A DNA stretch of 64,000 nucleotides from Sipunculus nudus (GCA_026874595.1 CM049320.1:4159464-4223463); one strand, 5' to 3'. Shown: positions 1 through 12,242, counted from the stretch's first letter. The notes: generated by a model not told the origin, from the letters alone. Made by a program: numbers and translations.

Positions 1-1687
1 TCATAATGGAGCCCATCAGTATGCTTAAATTATGATAAAATATGAAGCACATTATGGATAAATAAAGACACAATTAAAAATTGTGAAATCTAAATCAAGT
101 ATTTTTTTTAGATATTTATTGTTTTGCAGATTTAAAAGATATATTTTTGTGGTAAAAAATAAATAAACATTTGTATGCATGATGTGGTGTTATCTGACAA
201 GATTGAGATTTATGATGATCCAATTGAGAATTATGAATCAACTTTTATATTCAGATATATATGTTTTATTGAAAATGTATAGAAATATTAACTTAAATTA
301 AAAAAAATTGATGTGATAAAAAAATGAGGATTTATTACAAACATTTGTTCATTATTTTCCTGCATCAGCAGAATTTGAGATCAGGCTTTGTTTGCCATGT
401 TTTATGTTGTTAATTAGTTATATTTCAACTGTATACATTTCATAAAAAAAAACATATATTTAATAATATATATTTTACAAAAAAAAGATTCAATTGAACA
501 AATGTGTAAATTACTGAAATGTCAACGGTTAATCGAAAAGCCAACTAATGATCATGGTAATTGTACAGATCATTTGTTCACAAACTGCTCACATGCTTCA
601 GTTTCAACATTAGGAAACACATGGTCAGGTCACAAAATATTATTTGCAACAATTTCTTGCTCATCAATACAAACCAATCATATAAACCAACCATGGCCTT
701 TATTACCTCTTCCTCTTACACTTTATCTCCATTTGATATTATTTTAGATTTTTACCTTCAAGGTTAACGTCAGCTGAGCACAGTGACCCATAGGTCCCTT
801 GTTTAAGAAACTGTTAAGCTGAGTGGTTTAAACTTTACAAGAATTGTTGTATTGTATTGTTCTGTCAGTTTTATAAGAATATTCAGTTCAACCAGGTGGG
901 GCCAGACATCACCATGGCAACTGACCTGGCTCTGTCTGTTGTCCCAATACAGTCTAGATGTCTAGACATGTGTCTTGACACACCATCTGGACATCTAGAA
1001 CCTGCCAACTGTGTCAGATTTTATAATAGTTCAAGTTATGCTCTGTATCTATAAATAACTTTGGCAGACTGCTAACCATTTCAGATTTGCCAACAGGTCA
1101 AGTTTCAGTCTGTAAGAGCCATTGGTAAGTTTCAGTCTGTAAGAGCCAGTGGTGTGGTTACATGTGGCACATTAGGTACCCTTGACCTGGGGGAAAGCTG
1201 AGCCTTTATTGCCAGGATGCATGAGTAGGTGTGACGCAATACCAAGGCTAAAAGAGGAACTTGTTCCTAGATTTTATAGGGAAAAAGCTAAAATACATTT
1301 CAAAATGTTCTTCTCCAAAACCATGCTGCCAAATTGTCTGTTATCTGTCCCAGTATCCTTCCCTGGCAAAAAGAACATATCAGAAATATCCTGACTGATA
1401 CATCCTAGTTTTAAAATGTCCTAGTCCGAAACATGCAGGTCCAAAATGTCCATGTGGCTGACATCATAATGACAAAGTAGATATGCAGGACATGAGATGA
1501 TCAATATTAAATTTTAAAAATAAACATTCATACTCCCAAACCTTGCACAGGTTTGCATTAGGCCTGTAGGCCTTGTATTTATATCTATTAAATCAAATGT
1601 GAATGCAGTTAAATATGATCAAAGGCAAATGTAATCAGATTTAAATTCAAATGCACTAATTCTTAAAAATGTGTTTAAGCTCTACCG
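1..1687. other. AT-rich non-coding DNA, presumed intron of left XXYLT1 copy
   Basis: No exon is supported here. If the left XXYLT1 copy has the same structure as the right one, this stretch belongs to its single long intron and the first exon lies left of the window (inference). Small structures seen: a 10-bp perfect inverted repeat TCTAGATGTC / GACATCTAGA around 953-1001, and a direct duplication of about 27 bases around 1100-1152 (AGTTTCAGTCTGTAAGAGCC twice). At about 769-800 there is one end of the AGCTGAGC/GACCCATAGGTC family also seen near 16650, 38270, 48630 and 62590. Confidence 0.5.
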
Positions 1688-1909
1688 AGTTATTTGAAAT
1701 CAACAGGACTGGACACAGGTATATATGTTTTTCAGAAGAGATAGTATTTGCATAACTGTCTTGTATAAAGGTATGTGTGTACATATTTGAATAAATAACA
1801 CAATCTGTGTAAATACTGAAACCTGTATGGCAGGAAAAATATTAGCTCAGACTATAATTACCACCATGCATGTATATCATGTACATATACCTTTTATGGT
1901 TTGTTTCAG

Positions 1910-2587
1910 ATGGTTAACCTTGACGTTGAACAGTTGGCAAAAAAACTGGATGCGATCGTGCGACCCATGCAGGCCCATTTTAGTTACAAACCAGGAGCCT
2001 ATTACAGCCACGCTCTCTTCTTCCTGTCGATCGCCATCCATCGAGTGATGCCAAGTGCCATGCACCGTGTAATCATGTTGGATGCTGATCTTAAGTTCCA
2101 AAGTGATATTAAGGAACTTTACAGGCATTTCTATTCATTCACGAAAGATAACATCATAGGTATTGCACATGATGCACAACCTGTCTACCGTCACACGTTT
2201 TGGCAGTATCGACAGAAACATCCAGGCACCCGAGTTGGAAACCCACCACCAGATGGCCTCACAGGTTTCAACAGTGGTGTGCTGTTGCTTGATCTTGATA
2301 AAATGCGAAATTCTAAACTATACAATTCCATATTGAATGCTGAGAGCATAAAAGCCTTGACGGAAGAGTTTATGTTCAAAGGACATCTTGGCGATCAGGA
2401 TTTTTTTACTGTTTTGTCTATGAAACATGAAGAGCTGTTTTATGTTTTGCCATGCCAGTGGAATAGGCAGCTCTGCATATGGTGGAAAGATAAAGGATAC
2501 AGTGACGTTTTTGACCAGTACTTTAAATGTGAAGGAAATATACACATATACCATGGTAACTGTGGTACTCCCATTCCAGAGGACTGA
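1910..2587 (+). CDS. XXYLT1: Xyloside xylosyltransferase 1, last coding exon (left copy, partial)
   Basis: XXYLT1 is a GT8-family UDP-xylose:xyloside alpha-1,3-xylosyltransferase of the ER membrane that adds the second xylose to O-glucose-xylose on EGF repeats, for example of Notch (family knowledge). The 225 residues here hold the metal/UDP-sugar binding DAD motif in LDADLKF, the block QPVYRHTFWQYR, the block NPPPDGLTGFNSGV, LGDQDFFT, WNRQLCIWW, and a C-terminus ending HGNCGTPIPED, which closely matches vertebrate XXYLT1. The exon opens right after a TTTGTTTCAG acceptor in phase 0, so the codons upstream of 1910 are intron. It differs from the right copy at about 23 of 225 residues (about 90% identity) and has no stop or frameshift. 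The membrane anchor and N-terminal part of the enzyme must be encoded left of the window; if they are absent this is a truncated copy. Confidence 0.92.
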   Translation: MVNLDVEQLAKKLDAIVRPMQAHFSYKPGAYYSHALFFLSIAIHRVMPSAMHRVIMLDADLKFQSDIKELYRHFYSFTKDNIIGIAHDAQPVYRHTFWQYRQKHPGTRVGNPPPDGLTGFNSGVLLLDLDKMRNSKLYNSILNAESIKALTEEFMFKGHLGDQDFFTVLSMKHEELFYVLPCQWNRQLCIWWKDKGYSDVFDQYFKCEGNIHIYHGNCGTPIPED

Positions 2588-3005
2588 GTGACATCAAAAT
2601 TAATGCTTTACATATAAAGGATCATTATTTTATACTGATAGATCTTTTTATATGTTTTTGAAAAAAGTAGAAATCAGATCTTGTACCATTTGTTAAAATT
2701 TTTTAAAAACAAAATTCCTGGACTTTTATCTAAATATTTAGATTTTTATCCTTTAATATTATGAACACAACCAATGAAAAAGAGACTGAACTACCTGTTA
2801 CATGTATTTTCTATTCAGTTTCTGCCTGGGTGCACCACTTGGTAACCCAGTCCCACACAACCTTTATTCTCATCCCTTTTATACACTCACAGGAGCTGGT
2901 CATGTCAGACATGGACTTAAAGATCCAAAATCATGTTCATGGTGTTTTTAATATTTTAATTATTGATAATATCACCTATGATTGGGATTCAAGATGTCTG
3001 TGAAA

Positions 3006-3011
3006 AATAAA
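3006..3011 (+). promoter_or_regulatory. Poly(A) signal AATAAA, left XXYLT1 copy
   Basis: The AATAAA lies about 420 bases after the stop codon. An AATAAA is kept at the matching place in the right copy (45920-45925) although the surrounding 3' UTR has diverged, which supports use as the cleavage signal. Confidence 0.55.
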
Positions 3012-3117
3012 ACAGAAAAAAATCTGTAATGCCTTTCATGTCCAGCATTGTTCTTTAATGGAAATATGATGCAGGCAGGTATATTATCACTTATTTTTTA
3101 TCGTCATGCTTCCTTTC

Positions 3118-3210
3118 CGGGGCGGATCCAGGATTAAGGAAAAGGGGAGGGTCCAACCCAGGAGGATTAATAAAAAAAATGTCCCAAGGTCCAGAAAAGG
3201 GGGGTCCAGG
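3118..3210. mobile_element. Fragment of GGGGCGGATCCAGG MITE family
   Basis: It starts GGGGCGGATCCAGGATT, the reverse complement of the right end of the intact MITE at 12243-12460, and is followed by the same G-rich/C-rich interior (GTCCAACC, GGGGGGTCCAGG). Only one end is visible. Confidence 0.5.
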
Positions 3211-3767
3211 CTACATAATTTTGTCTGAAACCCTTACAAACAGGTTGCTTTGTAAGCAACAAAATCTGCTTCTGCACTTTAATAACTAGGGCAGGGTAAG
3301 TTAGTCTGTTCTCTAAATCATTACATTCCATGTATTCAGAAGGTTTTAAGAACATATTTCATGTTATTATCAAAGATAAAATACTATATTGTATATAAAT
3401 ATATTGTGATTAAATAGACACATTCTAGTGTGTAACCCTTCTGTGTATTATAATAATATGACATTGGTGCATCTGAATTGATGTGACTTTAGAAACATAC
3501 AATGTATTATCAAAGCTGAGAGGTCCACACAGGACCCCTGGAGATAAGCACTTGGAAAAACTTCATTTTACTGAATTTTCTTATACCAAACACATTATAA
3601 TGAAGCCGTCTTCTTAAAGCAAAAATATGTATGTATACAGTGAATTTTAGGTACTGTATCTGGGTATGGTGAAACTAATTTAAATAATTGATAATTGAAG
3701 GTAGTTTTGCATGTACATGTATATCATAACCATAATCCTAACCTTGTTACAAACCCTACTCATAATG

Positions 3768-3974
3768 TCTTGGTCTGTGTATATGTCATGGTCAGTGTAT
3801 ATATGTCTTGGTCTGTGTATATGTCATGGTCAGTGTATATATGTCTTGATCAGTGTATATGTCTTGGCCAGTGTATATGTCATGGTCAGTGTATATGTCA
3901 TGGCCAGTTTATATGTCATGGTCAGTGTATATGTCTTAGTCAGTGTATATGTCATGGTCAGTGTATATGTCATG
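3768..3974. repeat. 18-bp minisatellite, left block
   Basis: The unit is TCAGTGTATATGTCTTGG with variants CATGG, GCCAG and ATATATG. About 11 units. The block stops exactly at the left end of the hAT-like insertion at 3975 and resumes at 5132, so the two blocks were one array before the insertion. Confidence 0.95.
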
Positions 3975-5131
3975 CAGGCTTGGGTCAAGTACATGTACTT
4001 GTACTTGGTACTTGTACTCAAGTTCAAAATTTTCAGTACTTGGCCTGTACTTGTACTTAGTACTTTTTACAAAGTACAGTACTTGTACTGTACTTGTACT
4101 TGCTAAAAATGTACTTGAAAAATCAAGTACAGTTCAAGTACTAGTCAAGTACATGTATTTTTATGCCCCCGCCACAAAGTGGCCGGGACATATAGTTTTA
4201 CCCATGTCCGTCATTCCGTCCTTCCGTCCTTCCGAAATCAAACAGTTGTACGGACTTTTTTTCGCAATGCCTGCAGATATTGGCCTGATTTTTGGTGTGT
4301 GGGCAGATATAGACCAGTTACAGATCGAGTTCGCGTTTTGTCCCAGTTGACCTACTTTTGACCGTTTGACGGTGCTCTAACATAGAAATTTCATAAAAAA
4401 AGTGCACATGTACAGACTTTTTTTTGCAGTGCCTGCAGATACGGGCCTGAATTTTGGTGTGTGGGCAGATAATGACCAGTTACAGATCGAGTTCTTGTTT
4501 TGTCCCAGTTGACCTACATTTGACCATTTGACTGCTCCTGAACATAGAAAATTTCATGAAAAATAGAAATTTTCATAACAAATGCATATGTACGGACTTT
4601 TTTCCTCAATGCCTGCAGATACCACCCTAATTTTTTATGTGTGGGCAGATAATGACAGTTACAGATCAAGTTGCATTTCGTCCCGGTATACCTACTTTTA
4701 ATTGTTTTACAGCTCCTAAACATTGAAAATTTTCATGAAAGACAGGAATTTTTATAGAAAATGCACATGTATGGACTTTTTTCACAATGCCTGCAGATAC
4801 TGGCCTGATTTTTTGGTGTGTTGCTTGATAATGACCCGTTATAGATCGAGTTTGCATTTTGCCCTTGTTGACCTACTTATGACCATACAACACCTCTTGA
4901 ACTTAAAAAAATTTTCAAAATTTAACAAATGTTTCTAATTTGCCCCAGGCAGGGGCATTCGTGTCGTTCCGACACATCTAGTTTAATTAAAAGTACTTGT
5001 AATTGTACTAAAGTACAGACCCCTGTTCTTGTACTTGTACTCAAGTACATTGAAAAATTTTGTACTTGTACTTGTCAAATTCTGAAATACTTGTACTCAA
5101 GTACTGACCCCCTGTACTTGACCCGAGCCTG
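3975..5131. mobile_element. hAT-like non-autonomous element inserted in the 18-bp array
   Basis: The ends are inverted repeats CAGGCTTGGGTCAAGTAC (3975-3992) and its complement with one mismatch (5114-5131). They are flanked by the 8-bp direct repeat ATGTCATG (3967-3974 and 5132-5139); TIRs starting CAGG and 8-bp duplications are hallmarks of hAT transposons. The interior next to each end is built from GTACTTGTACTT repeats. No transposase frame is present. The 18-bp array also contains ATGTCATG, so the duplication is slightly less decisive than in unique DNA. A second element occupies the middle (about 4160-4983). Confidence 0.8.
4160..4983. mobile_element. Nested dispersed element with ATGCCCC termini and ~170-bp internal repeats
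   Basis: It begins ATGCCCCCGCC (4163-4173) and closes with the near-inverse GGCAGGGGCAT (4948-4958), then GTGTCGTTCCGACACATCTAG. Inside are four diverged tandem units of about 160-180 bases, each with GGACTTTTTT...CAATGCCTGCAGATA followed by GTGTGGGCAGATAATGACC (starting near 4252, 4413, 4592 and 4771). GTACTTGTACTT repeats continue on both sides, so it inserted into the hAT-like element. No coding capacity was seen. Confidence 0.65.
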
Positions 5132-5205
5132 ATGTCATGGTCAGTGTATGTGTCTTGGTCATTGTATATGTAATGGTCAGTGTATATGTCATGGTCATTG
5201 TATCG
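5132..5205. repeat. 18-bp minisatellite, block right of the hAT-like insertion
   Basis: Four units (ATGTCATGGTCAGTGTATGTG and variants). The block is the resumption of the array at 3768-3974 and is also the start of the 411-bp duplicated unit. Confidence 0.85.
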
Positions 5206-5968
5206 CCAGACATAGTCTGGAGATACTATGGTTTAGGCACGGTTGCGCCGCCGCCGCCGCAGAGATTTCTTTTGGACACAATAACTCAAAAAATATTTCA
5301 AGGATCTTTTTCAAACTTGACACATTTATAGATATAGGTGGAGGACGAAGCCTATTTAAAATGGGGTCATGACCTCAACTAGGAGAGTGACTTTGACCTT
5401 GAATAGATCCATTTTTGGGGAAAATCACACAAATTCTTAAATATCTCAAGAAATCTTTCATGGATTTATCCAAAAATCAAGTTGGACAAAGATCTTGGAT
5501 AGTGATGTCATGTACTGGAAACTGGTGGTGCCACCTAGTATCCTTTTCTTGTCAGTGTATGTGTCTTGGTCATTGTATATGTAATGGTCAGTGTATATGT
5601 CATGGTCATTGTATCGCCAGACATAGTCTGGAGATACTATGGTTTAGGCATGGTTGCGCCGCCGCCGCCGCCGCCGCAGAGATTTCTTTTGGACACAATA
5701 ACTCAAAAAATATTTCAAGGATCTTTTTCAAACTTGACACATTTATAGATATAGGTGGAGGACAAAGCCTATTTAAAATGGGGTCATGACCTCAACTAGG
5801 AGAGTGACCTTGACCTTGAATAGATCCATTTTTGGGGAAAATCACACAAATTCTTAAATATCTCAAGAAATCTTTCATGGATTTATCCAAAAATCAAGTT
5901 GGACAAAGATCTTGGATAGTGATGTCATGTACTGGAAACTGGTGGTGCCACCTAGTATCCTTTTCTTG
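5141..5968. repeat. Tandem duplication, period 411 bp, with (GCC)n length change
   Basis: Bases from 5141 are repeated from 5552 almost unchanged. Each copy contains four 18-bp units, the hairpin CCAGACATAGTCTGG, a (GCC)n run, and a tail ending CTAGTATCCTTTTCTTGT. The second copy has two extra GCC triplets. The near identity points to a recent event. The frames that read through the GCC run are open by chance and carry no recognisable protein. Confidence 0.9.
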
Positions 5969-6995
5969 TTTTTGTGCCGTTTAATACCCCCATCATTGCC
6001 ACTTGACTGTATTTTTAGCATCACAAGTCAAAAACTGATTGACAGATTTCTTTAATATTATGCATGTACATAGGTATGGGTTATGGGATGATGTATATTA
6101 AAATTGGGGTCATGACCTTTCCTTTGAGAGTGGCTTTGACCTTGAATATTACCATATATGGTGAAAATCACATAAAATCATGAATATCTTTAAAAGGGAT
6201 GCATGGATTGGTCCAAAAATCAAGTTGACGGAAGATCTTGGATAGTTTTGTCTTTTGCAGAAGATAGGTGGCGCCACCTGTTGTCCTTTTCTTGTTTTTT
6301 GCGCCTTTGAATACCCCATCATTGCCACTTGACAGTATATACTGTGAGCATTATAAGTCAAACAGTAATGGACAGATTTCTTTCATGTTATGCATGTATA
6401 TAGATATGGTTTATGGAATGAGGTATATTTAATTTCTTTTATATTATGCATATACATAGATTTGGATTATGGGATGAGATATATTTAAATTTGGGTCCTG
6501 ACCTTGCATATGAGAGTGGACTTGACTTTAAATATTGCCATATATGGTAAAAATCACCAACAATCATGAAAATCTCCAGTGAACCTGGGGGATTGCTTCA
6601 GCTAGTGGTCTGCACATGGTGTTGCATCATGTTTTGCCCAAACATCAGCAGTTCTGGGCCATGGTCAGATTCTATAAATAGATATGATGGTCAGTGATAA
6701 ATTAATTAGTGCACTGGGTGTACCACAGAGTCACAACTGGATCATTTTCCTTTGAGAGTGGTCTTGACCTTTGGAGGAAGACTATTAAAAATGGCTCATG
6801 AATGTTGCCTATATGGGACTTGACAGTATTGTCAGCATTATAAAATAAAAATTAAAAAGTTGTTGGATAGTGCTGTCATGTGCTGGAAACTAATTGGCAG
6901 ATATCTTTCATATTATGCATATAGATAGATATGGGTAATGTGATGAGTCATTTGCTGGGAACTGCGTGGTGGCACCCCCTACTCTATTTTCTTGT
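5969..6995. repeat. Degenerate ~325-bp repeats related to the 411-bp unit
   Basis: Sentences such as CATCATTGCCACTTGAC recur (about 5991 and 6317), as do GAGAGTGGCTTTGACCTTGAAT, ATCTTGGATAG and a segment like GGTGGCGCCACCTGTTGTCC. The copies decay rightward. No gene was seen. Confidence 0.6.
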
Positions 6996-7436
6996 TTTTC
7001 CACAATTTATGCTATTGATAAGGAACAAAGACAATTTTTATGACAATATAACAATTTATTACAAAGAACAAAATATGATGTGAAACAAAATATAACAGAT
7101 ATTATTATTTCATTCTCATTATCATATCGCTCCATCTCTCTGAAATCCTGTCTATCCATCTCTTTCTCTTTCTTTCTGCTTCACTCTATATTATTCTCAA
7201 ACAAGTTACTCCAAACATACATATACAACTCAATACATCATTAAATATATACTTCTATTTATACATAACCTTTTACATAACAATTGCCTTCACTTTAAAT
7301 ATTCCTATATTTTGTACAAATGTTTCTCACATTCATTGCTAAAATACAAATACATCACATTATATCAACAAAATACCACAAAACCTCATTTGTCTGGCCA
7401 TACTATGGCACCAGCGGTGCCAAGAAATGTCTAGTT
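6996..7436. other. AT-rich, no feature recognised
   Basis: No exon-like frame or repeat family was recognised. The last 40 bases (TGTCTGGCCATACTATGGCACC) resemble in part the border sequence at 5206. Confidence 0.4.
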
Positions 7437-9285
7437 GAATATGTTTTGGTGAGTGTATATGTCTTGGCCAGTGTATATGTCTTGGCCAGTGTATATATCA
7501 TGGTCAGTGTATGTCTTGGTCAGTGTATGTCATGGTCAGTGTATATATGTCATGGCCAGTGTATATATCATGGTCAGTGTATATCTTGGTCAGTTTATGT
7601 CATGGTCAGTGTATATATGTCATGGTGAGTGTATATGTCTTGGCCAGTGTATATGTCTTGGCTAGTGTATATGTCTTGGCTAGTGTATATGTCTTGGCTA
7701 GTGTATATGTCTTGGCCAGTGTATATGTCTTGGCCAGTGTATATATCATGGTCAGTGTATGTCTTGGTCAGTGTATGTCATGGTCAGTGTATATATGTCA
7801 TGGCCAGTGTATATATCATGATCAGTGTATGTCATGGTCAGTGTATGTCATGGTCATTGTATATATGCCATGGTCATTGAATATATGTCTTGGTGAGTGT
7901 ATATGTCTTGGCCAGTGTATATGTCTTGGCCAGTGTATATGTCTTGGCCAGTGCATATGTTTTGGCCAGTGTATATGTCTTGGCTAGTGTATATGTTTTG
8001 GCCAGTGTATATGTCTTGGCCAGTGTAAATGTCTTGGTCAGTGTACATGTCTTGGTCAGTGTATATGTCTTGGTCAGTGTATATGTCATGGTCAGTGTAT
8101 GTCTTGGTCAGTGTATGTCATGGTCAGTGTATATATGTCATGGCCAGTGTATATATCATGGTCAGTGTATGTCTTGGTCAGTTTATGTCATGGTCAGTGT
8201 ATATATGTCATGGTGAGTGTATATGTCTTGGCCAGTGTATATGTCTTGGCTAGTGTATATGTTTTGGTCAGTGTATATGTCTTGGCTAGTGTATATGTCT
8301 TGGCTAGTGTATATGTTTTGGTCAGTGTATATGTTTTGGTTAGTGTATATGTCTTGGCTAGTGTATATGTCTTGGCTAGTGTATATGTTTTGGTCAGTGT
8401 ATATGTTTTGGTCAGTGTATATGTCTTGGCTAGTGTATATGTCTTGGCCAGTGTATATGTCTTGGTCAGTGTATATGTCTTGGCTAGTGTATATGTCTTG
8501 GTCAGTGTATATGTCTTGGCTAGTGTATATGTCTTGGCTAGTGTATATGTCTTGGCCAGTGTATATGTCTTGGCCAGTGTACATGTCATGGTCAGTGTAC
8601 ATGTCTTGGTCAGTGTATATGTCATGGTCATTGTATATATGTCTTGGCCAGTGTATATGTCTTGGCCAGTGTAAATGTCTTGGTCAGTGTACATGTCTGG
8701 GTCAGTGTATATGTCTTGGTCAGTGTATATGTCTTGGTCAGTGTACATGTCATGGTCAGTGTACATGTCATGGTCAGTGTATATGTCTTGGTCAGTGTAT
8801 ATGTCTTGGTCAGTGTACATGTCATGGTCAGTGTACATGTCATGGTCAGTGTATATGTCTTGGTCAGTGTATATGTCTTGGTCAGTGTACATGTCATGGT
8901 CAGTGTAAATGTCTTGGTCAGTGTACATGTCTTGGTCAGTGTATATGTCTTGGTCAGTGTATATGTCTTGGTCAGTGTACATGTCATGGTCAGTGTACAT
9001 GTCATGGTCAGTGTATATGTCTTGGTCAGTGTATATGTCTTGGCCAGTGTAAATGTCTTGGTCAGTGTATATGTCATGGTCAGTGTACGTCTTGGTCAGT
9101 GTATATGTCTTGGTCAGTGTATATGTCTTGGTCAGTGTATATGTCTTGGTCAGTGTACATGTCATGGTCAGTGTACATGTCTTGGTCAGTGTATATGTCA
9201 TGGTCAGTGTACGTGTCTTGGTCAGTGTATGTGTCTTGGTCATTGTATATGTCATGGTCGGTGTATATGACATGGTCCGTGTATA
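7437..9285. repeat. 18-bp minisatellite, main array (about 100 units)
   Basis: The basic unit is TCAGTGTATATGTCTTGG. Variants (TATATG/TACATG, CTTGG/CATGG, GTCAG/GCCAG/GCTAG, insertion of AT) are arranged in higher-order patterns: a four-unit 72-bp block (two TATATG-CTTGG units then two TACATG-CATGG units) recurs several times around 8700-9020, and a longer block with TATATATGTCATGGCC recurs near 7540, 7790 and 8130. Because 18 is divisible by 3 and the units contain no fixed stop, long open frames appear on both strands (up to 372 codons, 8194-9312 minus); they are a by-product of the period. Confidence 0.97.
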
Positions 9286-10539
9286 TTTTTTAACAATCAG
9301 ACTGCAGTACATATATGTAACGTTGCCATATTTATAACCATGTGTCAGTGTGTGGGAACATAATGCAGGAACGTCATGTCAGTTCAGTATCCATACCGGT
9401 ATTAATGTATGAATTTATCAGTCTCATATTGATTATTTAATTTTCAAGTACATTTCCATTTGTTTGGTATTGACAATGGAAACAATCCAATAGAGATATA
9501 GGAATATTCATTGTATTTTCTCTTTAAAAATTGCCAATGAGTTATTATTACTATATATTGTTTGCTGGCATGTTTGTAAACACACATACACAAAATAGAA
9601 AGCCAGGACCTTGGGCAAAACCTCCGGCAAATGACCGAGCATGTCTGGCCTTATCCTGCATGTCAATGCTGTAACAGTACGGCCTTTATAAAAAAAAATT
9701 GTTCATTGGACTCTGGGACCATAATATGAAGTGTTCAGACAATTGTTATGTTGTTCTTGTTGTTGTTGGAAATTTACCAGTCAAAACAGTATGTGTTGAA
9801 TTTAGTCAGTTTGCAGGATTAAAAAAATAGAAAAAAAGTTCTTGAAATGGTTAATATGTTCATAAAGATCAAAATTTTATCATTTTATATGATAGTAGTT
9901 GTATGCAAGAGCAGCAGTAGTGTGCCTATATGCAAGATTTACACCTAGGCCTTGTACCTCATCATGAAAAAAAAAAGAATTTTGATCCTTGAATAATAGG
10001 AGATTCTGTAGAACAATTTGTGTGTGTCTTCTCGCTCGCCAGTGGGATTTGCCCTTTCGATCGAGCCTTTGCTCTTAGAGAGAGAGAGAGCAAACCAGAT
10101 ATATGATATATTTGATGAGATTTGAAGAAATATTTATATTATCTATATTACCTCCATAGCATATATCATAATGTATTTGCATATATATCACCACACACCT
10201 GAACTACAAAACTCGTTTTTTTTTTTTTTTCATAAATACACCTTGATCACAATCTGTCTCTTGTATGTAAATTTTTTGGATGGTGATTTGTTGGCTCAAT
10301 GGTTTGCTAGTGAAAGGATTTAAAGGTGTATTATATGAGTTTCCGATAAACCATGACCGAGCCTTTAGTCAGGACGTGTATACATACAGTGTTTATTCTT
10401 CTGGAAATCTCCTCACAAGTAGATTCTCCAATGAAAATGGGTTTTCTTTGTAATTATAATTCTGACTAGAATATGGGCAGTAGACAAGACACTATGTTTA
10501 TCCGCCGAATCAGAGTGGCTTGAATAAAGCGACGTGACG
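9286..10539. other. AT-rich non-coding DNA
   Basis: No exon or gene was recognised. There is a short (AG)n run at about 10077-10090 and a T run at about 10216-10230. Confidence 0.4.
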
Positions 10540-11375
10540 TGACAGCCCTCCAAATTTGTGGCATCTAAGTATCCAAAGACGCATGGACCGACAAAACAGA
10601 ATAAATTAATGTAGGTATCACGGACAGTTTTTTGTACGAGATAAAAATGTTCGGACATGCAAAACTGCTGGCTGATTCATCAGACCACATTTGCGATATG
10701 TGTGACTGTCACCAAAAGTAGACACTCAGATGGACACCATGCAAAAAAAAAAAATGGTCGTAGGTAGCGCATCCTTTCATGAATAATAAATGCCATCCAA
10801 GATATTAACTCGTGCAAAGTTTCAGGCAGATACGTCAAACTCCTAAGATAACTGTATAGATCGCTATATTAGGTTGCGCAAATGGTCTTGTGTGCGCGAA
10901 ATATGCCCAGGTTGGATATACATGCAGAAACTCACGTAAGAACACCAAACAAAGCCTAAGATATATTTATTTTTCACAGAAACAGATTTATTGACGCTAT
11001 GCTGAAACGATTGTTGGTGGAGCCATCAGGCCTGTGTACAATATTATATGACGTATTCAAGATTTATGGATGTGCAAAATTACTGGCGGATATGTCCAAC
11101 TTTTCCTAAGATAAATGCTAGTAATACTTGATTGTAGGCGGCGCCACTTGTCAAGTGTACAAGGAAGCTATTAAAGATGGATGGACATGCAACATTTCAG
11201 GCCCATACATTGAACCGCTCCTGAGATGTAAGCGTTTTTCACCCAATGCAAACTCACGGAAGGAACGCCACGCAAAAGCCATTGCAGATGGTACCACCAG
11301 TCTTGAGTACGAGTTAAAGGGTCTTTGTCCGTCATCTTTCCGTCCCACTGGGCCGTGCCATAGCAGGGCACAAAT
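10540..11375. repeat. Degenerate repeat element
   Basis: Phrases recur with decay: ATGCAAAACTGCTGGC / TGCAAAATTACTGGCGGATA / ATGCAACATTTCAGGCC; AACTCACGTAAGAACACC / AACTCACGGAAGGAACGCC; TCCTAAGATAA. The right end carries TTTGTCCGTCATCTTTCCGTCC, resembling the start of the AGCTCAGCTGA family (13.9, 39.4, 60.6 kb). Short frames here (for example 11128-11379 plus) overlap each other on both strands and look accidental. Confidence 0.5.
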
Positions 11376-12242
11376 TTAATTTGTCATAGTGAAACATTTT
11401 CTCCTTAAGAACAAATTTATTTTAAGAAAATCTTGGAAGACCCTTAATTCCACTGCGATCATTCGGGGATTTATTTTGACATCTTGTTAGACAATTTGAT
11501 TTTACCATCATCTAATATTTTTAAAAGGAAGGTTTACTTTATTGTTGCGTATGACACCGTTCTAAACCTCATTTTAAAGGTTATTAGCAAAAATAAACAC
11601 TTTAATGTACACATCATTTTGAGTGATTTTGCGTGTTTTTTTAATGCGTGGAGGTAACCACCAAAAACAGCCGAACTTGCAAAGACCGGACTACCTGCGT
11701 CGTGGCTTGATGAACTGGTTATTCACAGCGCAGGTCTATTGTGCATACAAATAACCCCTGCTGTCAGTGACGGATTTAACCATGTTTGGCCTGAAAATTG
11801 ACCTAATCACTGACCACTTGCATGGTAAGTAAATATAAAAAATTATGACTGTCGATCCCTTGACACTCATTTCTTAGAGCCCGATTTCATCGGACTCAGT
11901 ATCATTGGGACTTGCCATATATGACAGGGCTTACTAATGTGGAGTCCAATTTAAATCGGGCTACCTTACATCACTCTGTCCTTTTTACGTCTAGCAATAA
12001 TAATATATGTAACCAGTCAAAGATCTGAATTCCTCCCGCGTCCCATTCCGGCTCGCAAATGTAAACATCACCGACCAGGTCTTCACACCGAGGTATGAAT
12101 ATCTTGCCACAAGGGGGGCACCACAAAACAAATGTAGAAATATTTTCACATATTTTAATGAATGTCCCACTGAAACTCTATATATAACTTTTAGAATAAA
12201 AAAAAGTTAGCCAACATTCCTCATCTCAATTAATACACCCAA
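11376..12242. other. No feature recognised
   Basis: Mixed AT-rich DNA without exon-like frames or repeats that I recognise. Confidence 0.35.

Larger units (their letters stand above)
1688..3740 (+). repeat. Segmental duplication, left copy (last exon of XXYLT1 plus flanks)
   Basis: This block aligns by eye with 44572-46915 in the same orientation. Matching landmarks include the intron end (GAAATCAACAGGACTGGA; GTATATCATGTACATATACC), the whole coding exon, the polyadenylation region, and a downstream stretch (CAAAGCTGAGAGGTCCACAC near 3513 and 46700). The match fades on the right shortly before the 18-bp minisatellite begins. Because intron and downstream DNA are included, the copy arose by DNA duplication, not by reverse transcription of an mRNA. 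Confidence 0.85.

Noticed and set aside
1895-1909. Upstream in-frame codons as part of the left XXYLT1 coding sequence
   Set aside because: They form the polypyrimidine tract and CAG acceptor; the same boundary is found in the right copy.
8194-9312. 372-codon minus-strand frame of Thr/Tyr/Lys repeats, and the 358- and 208-codon plus-strand frames over the same bases
   Set aside because: All are translations of the 18-bp minisatellite, whose period is a multiple of three; several frames on both strands are open at once and none has unique sequence.
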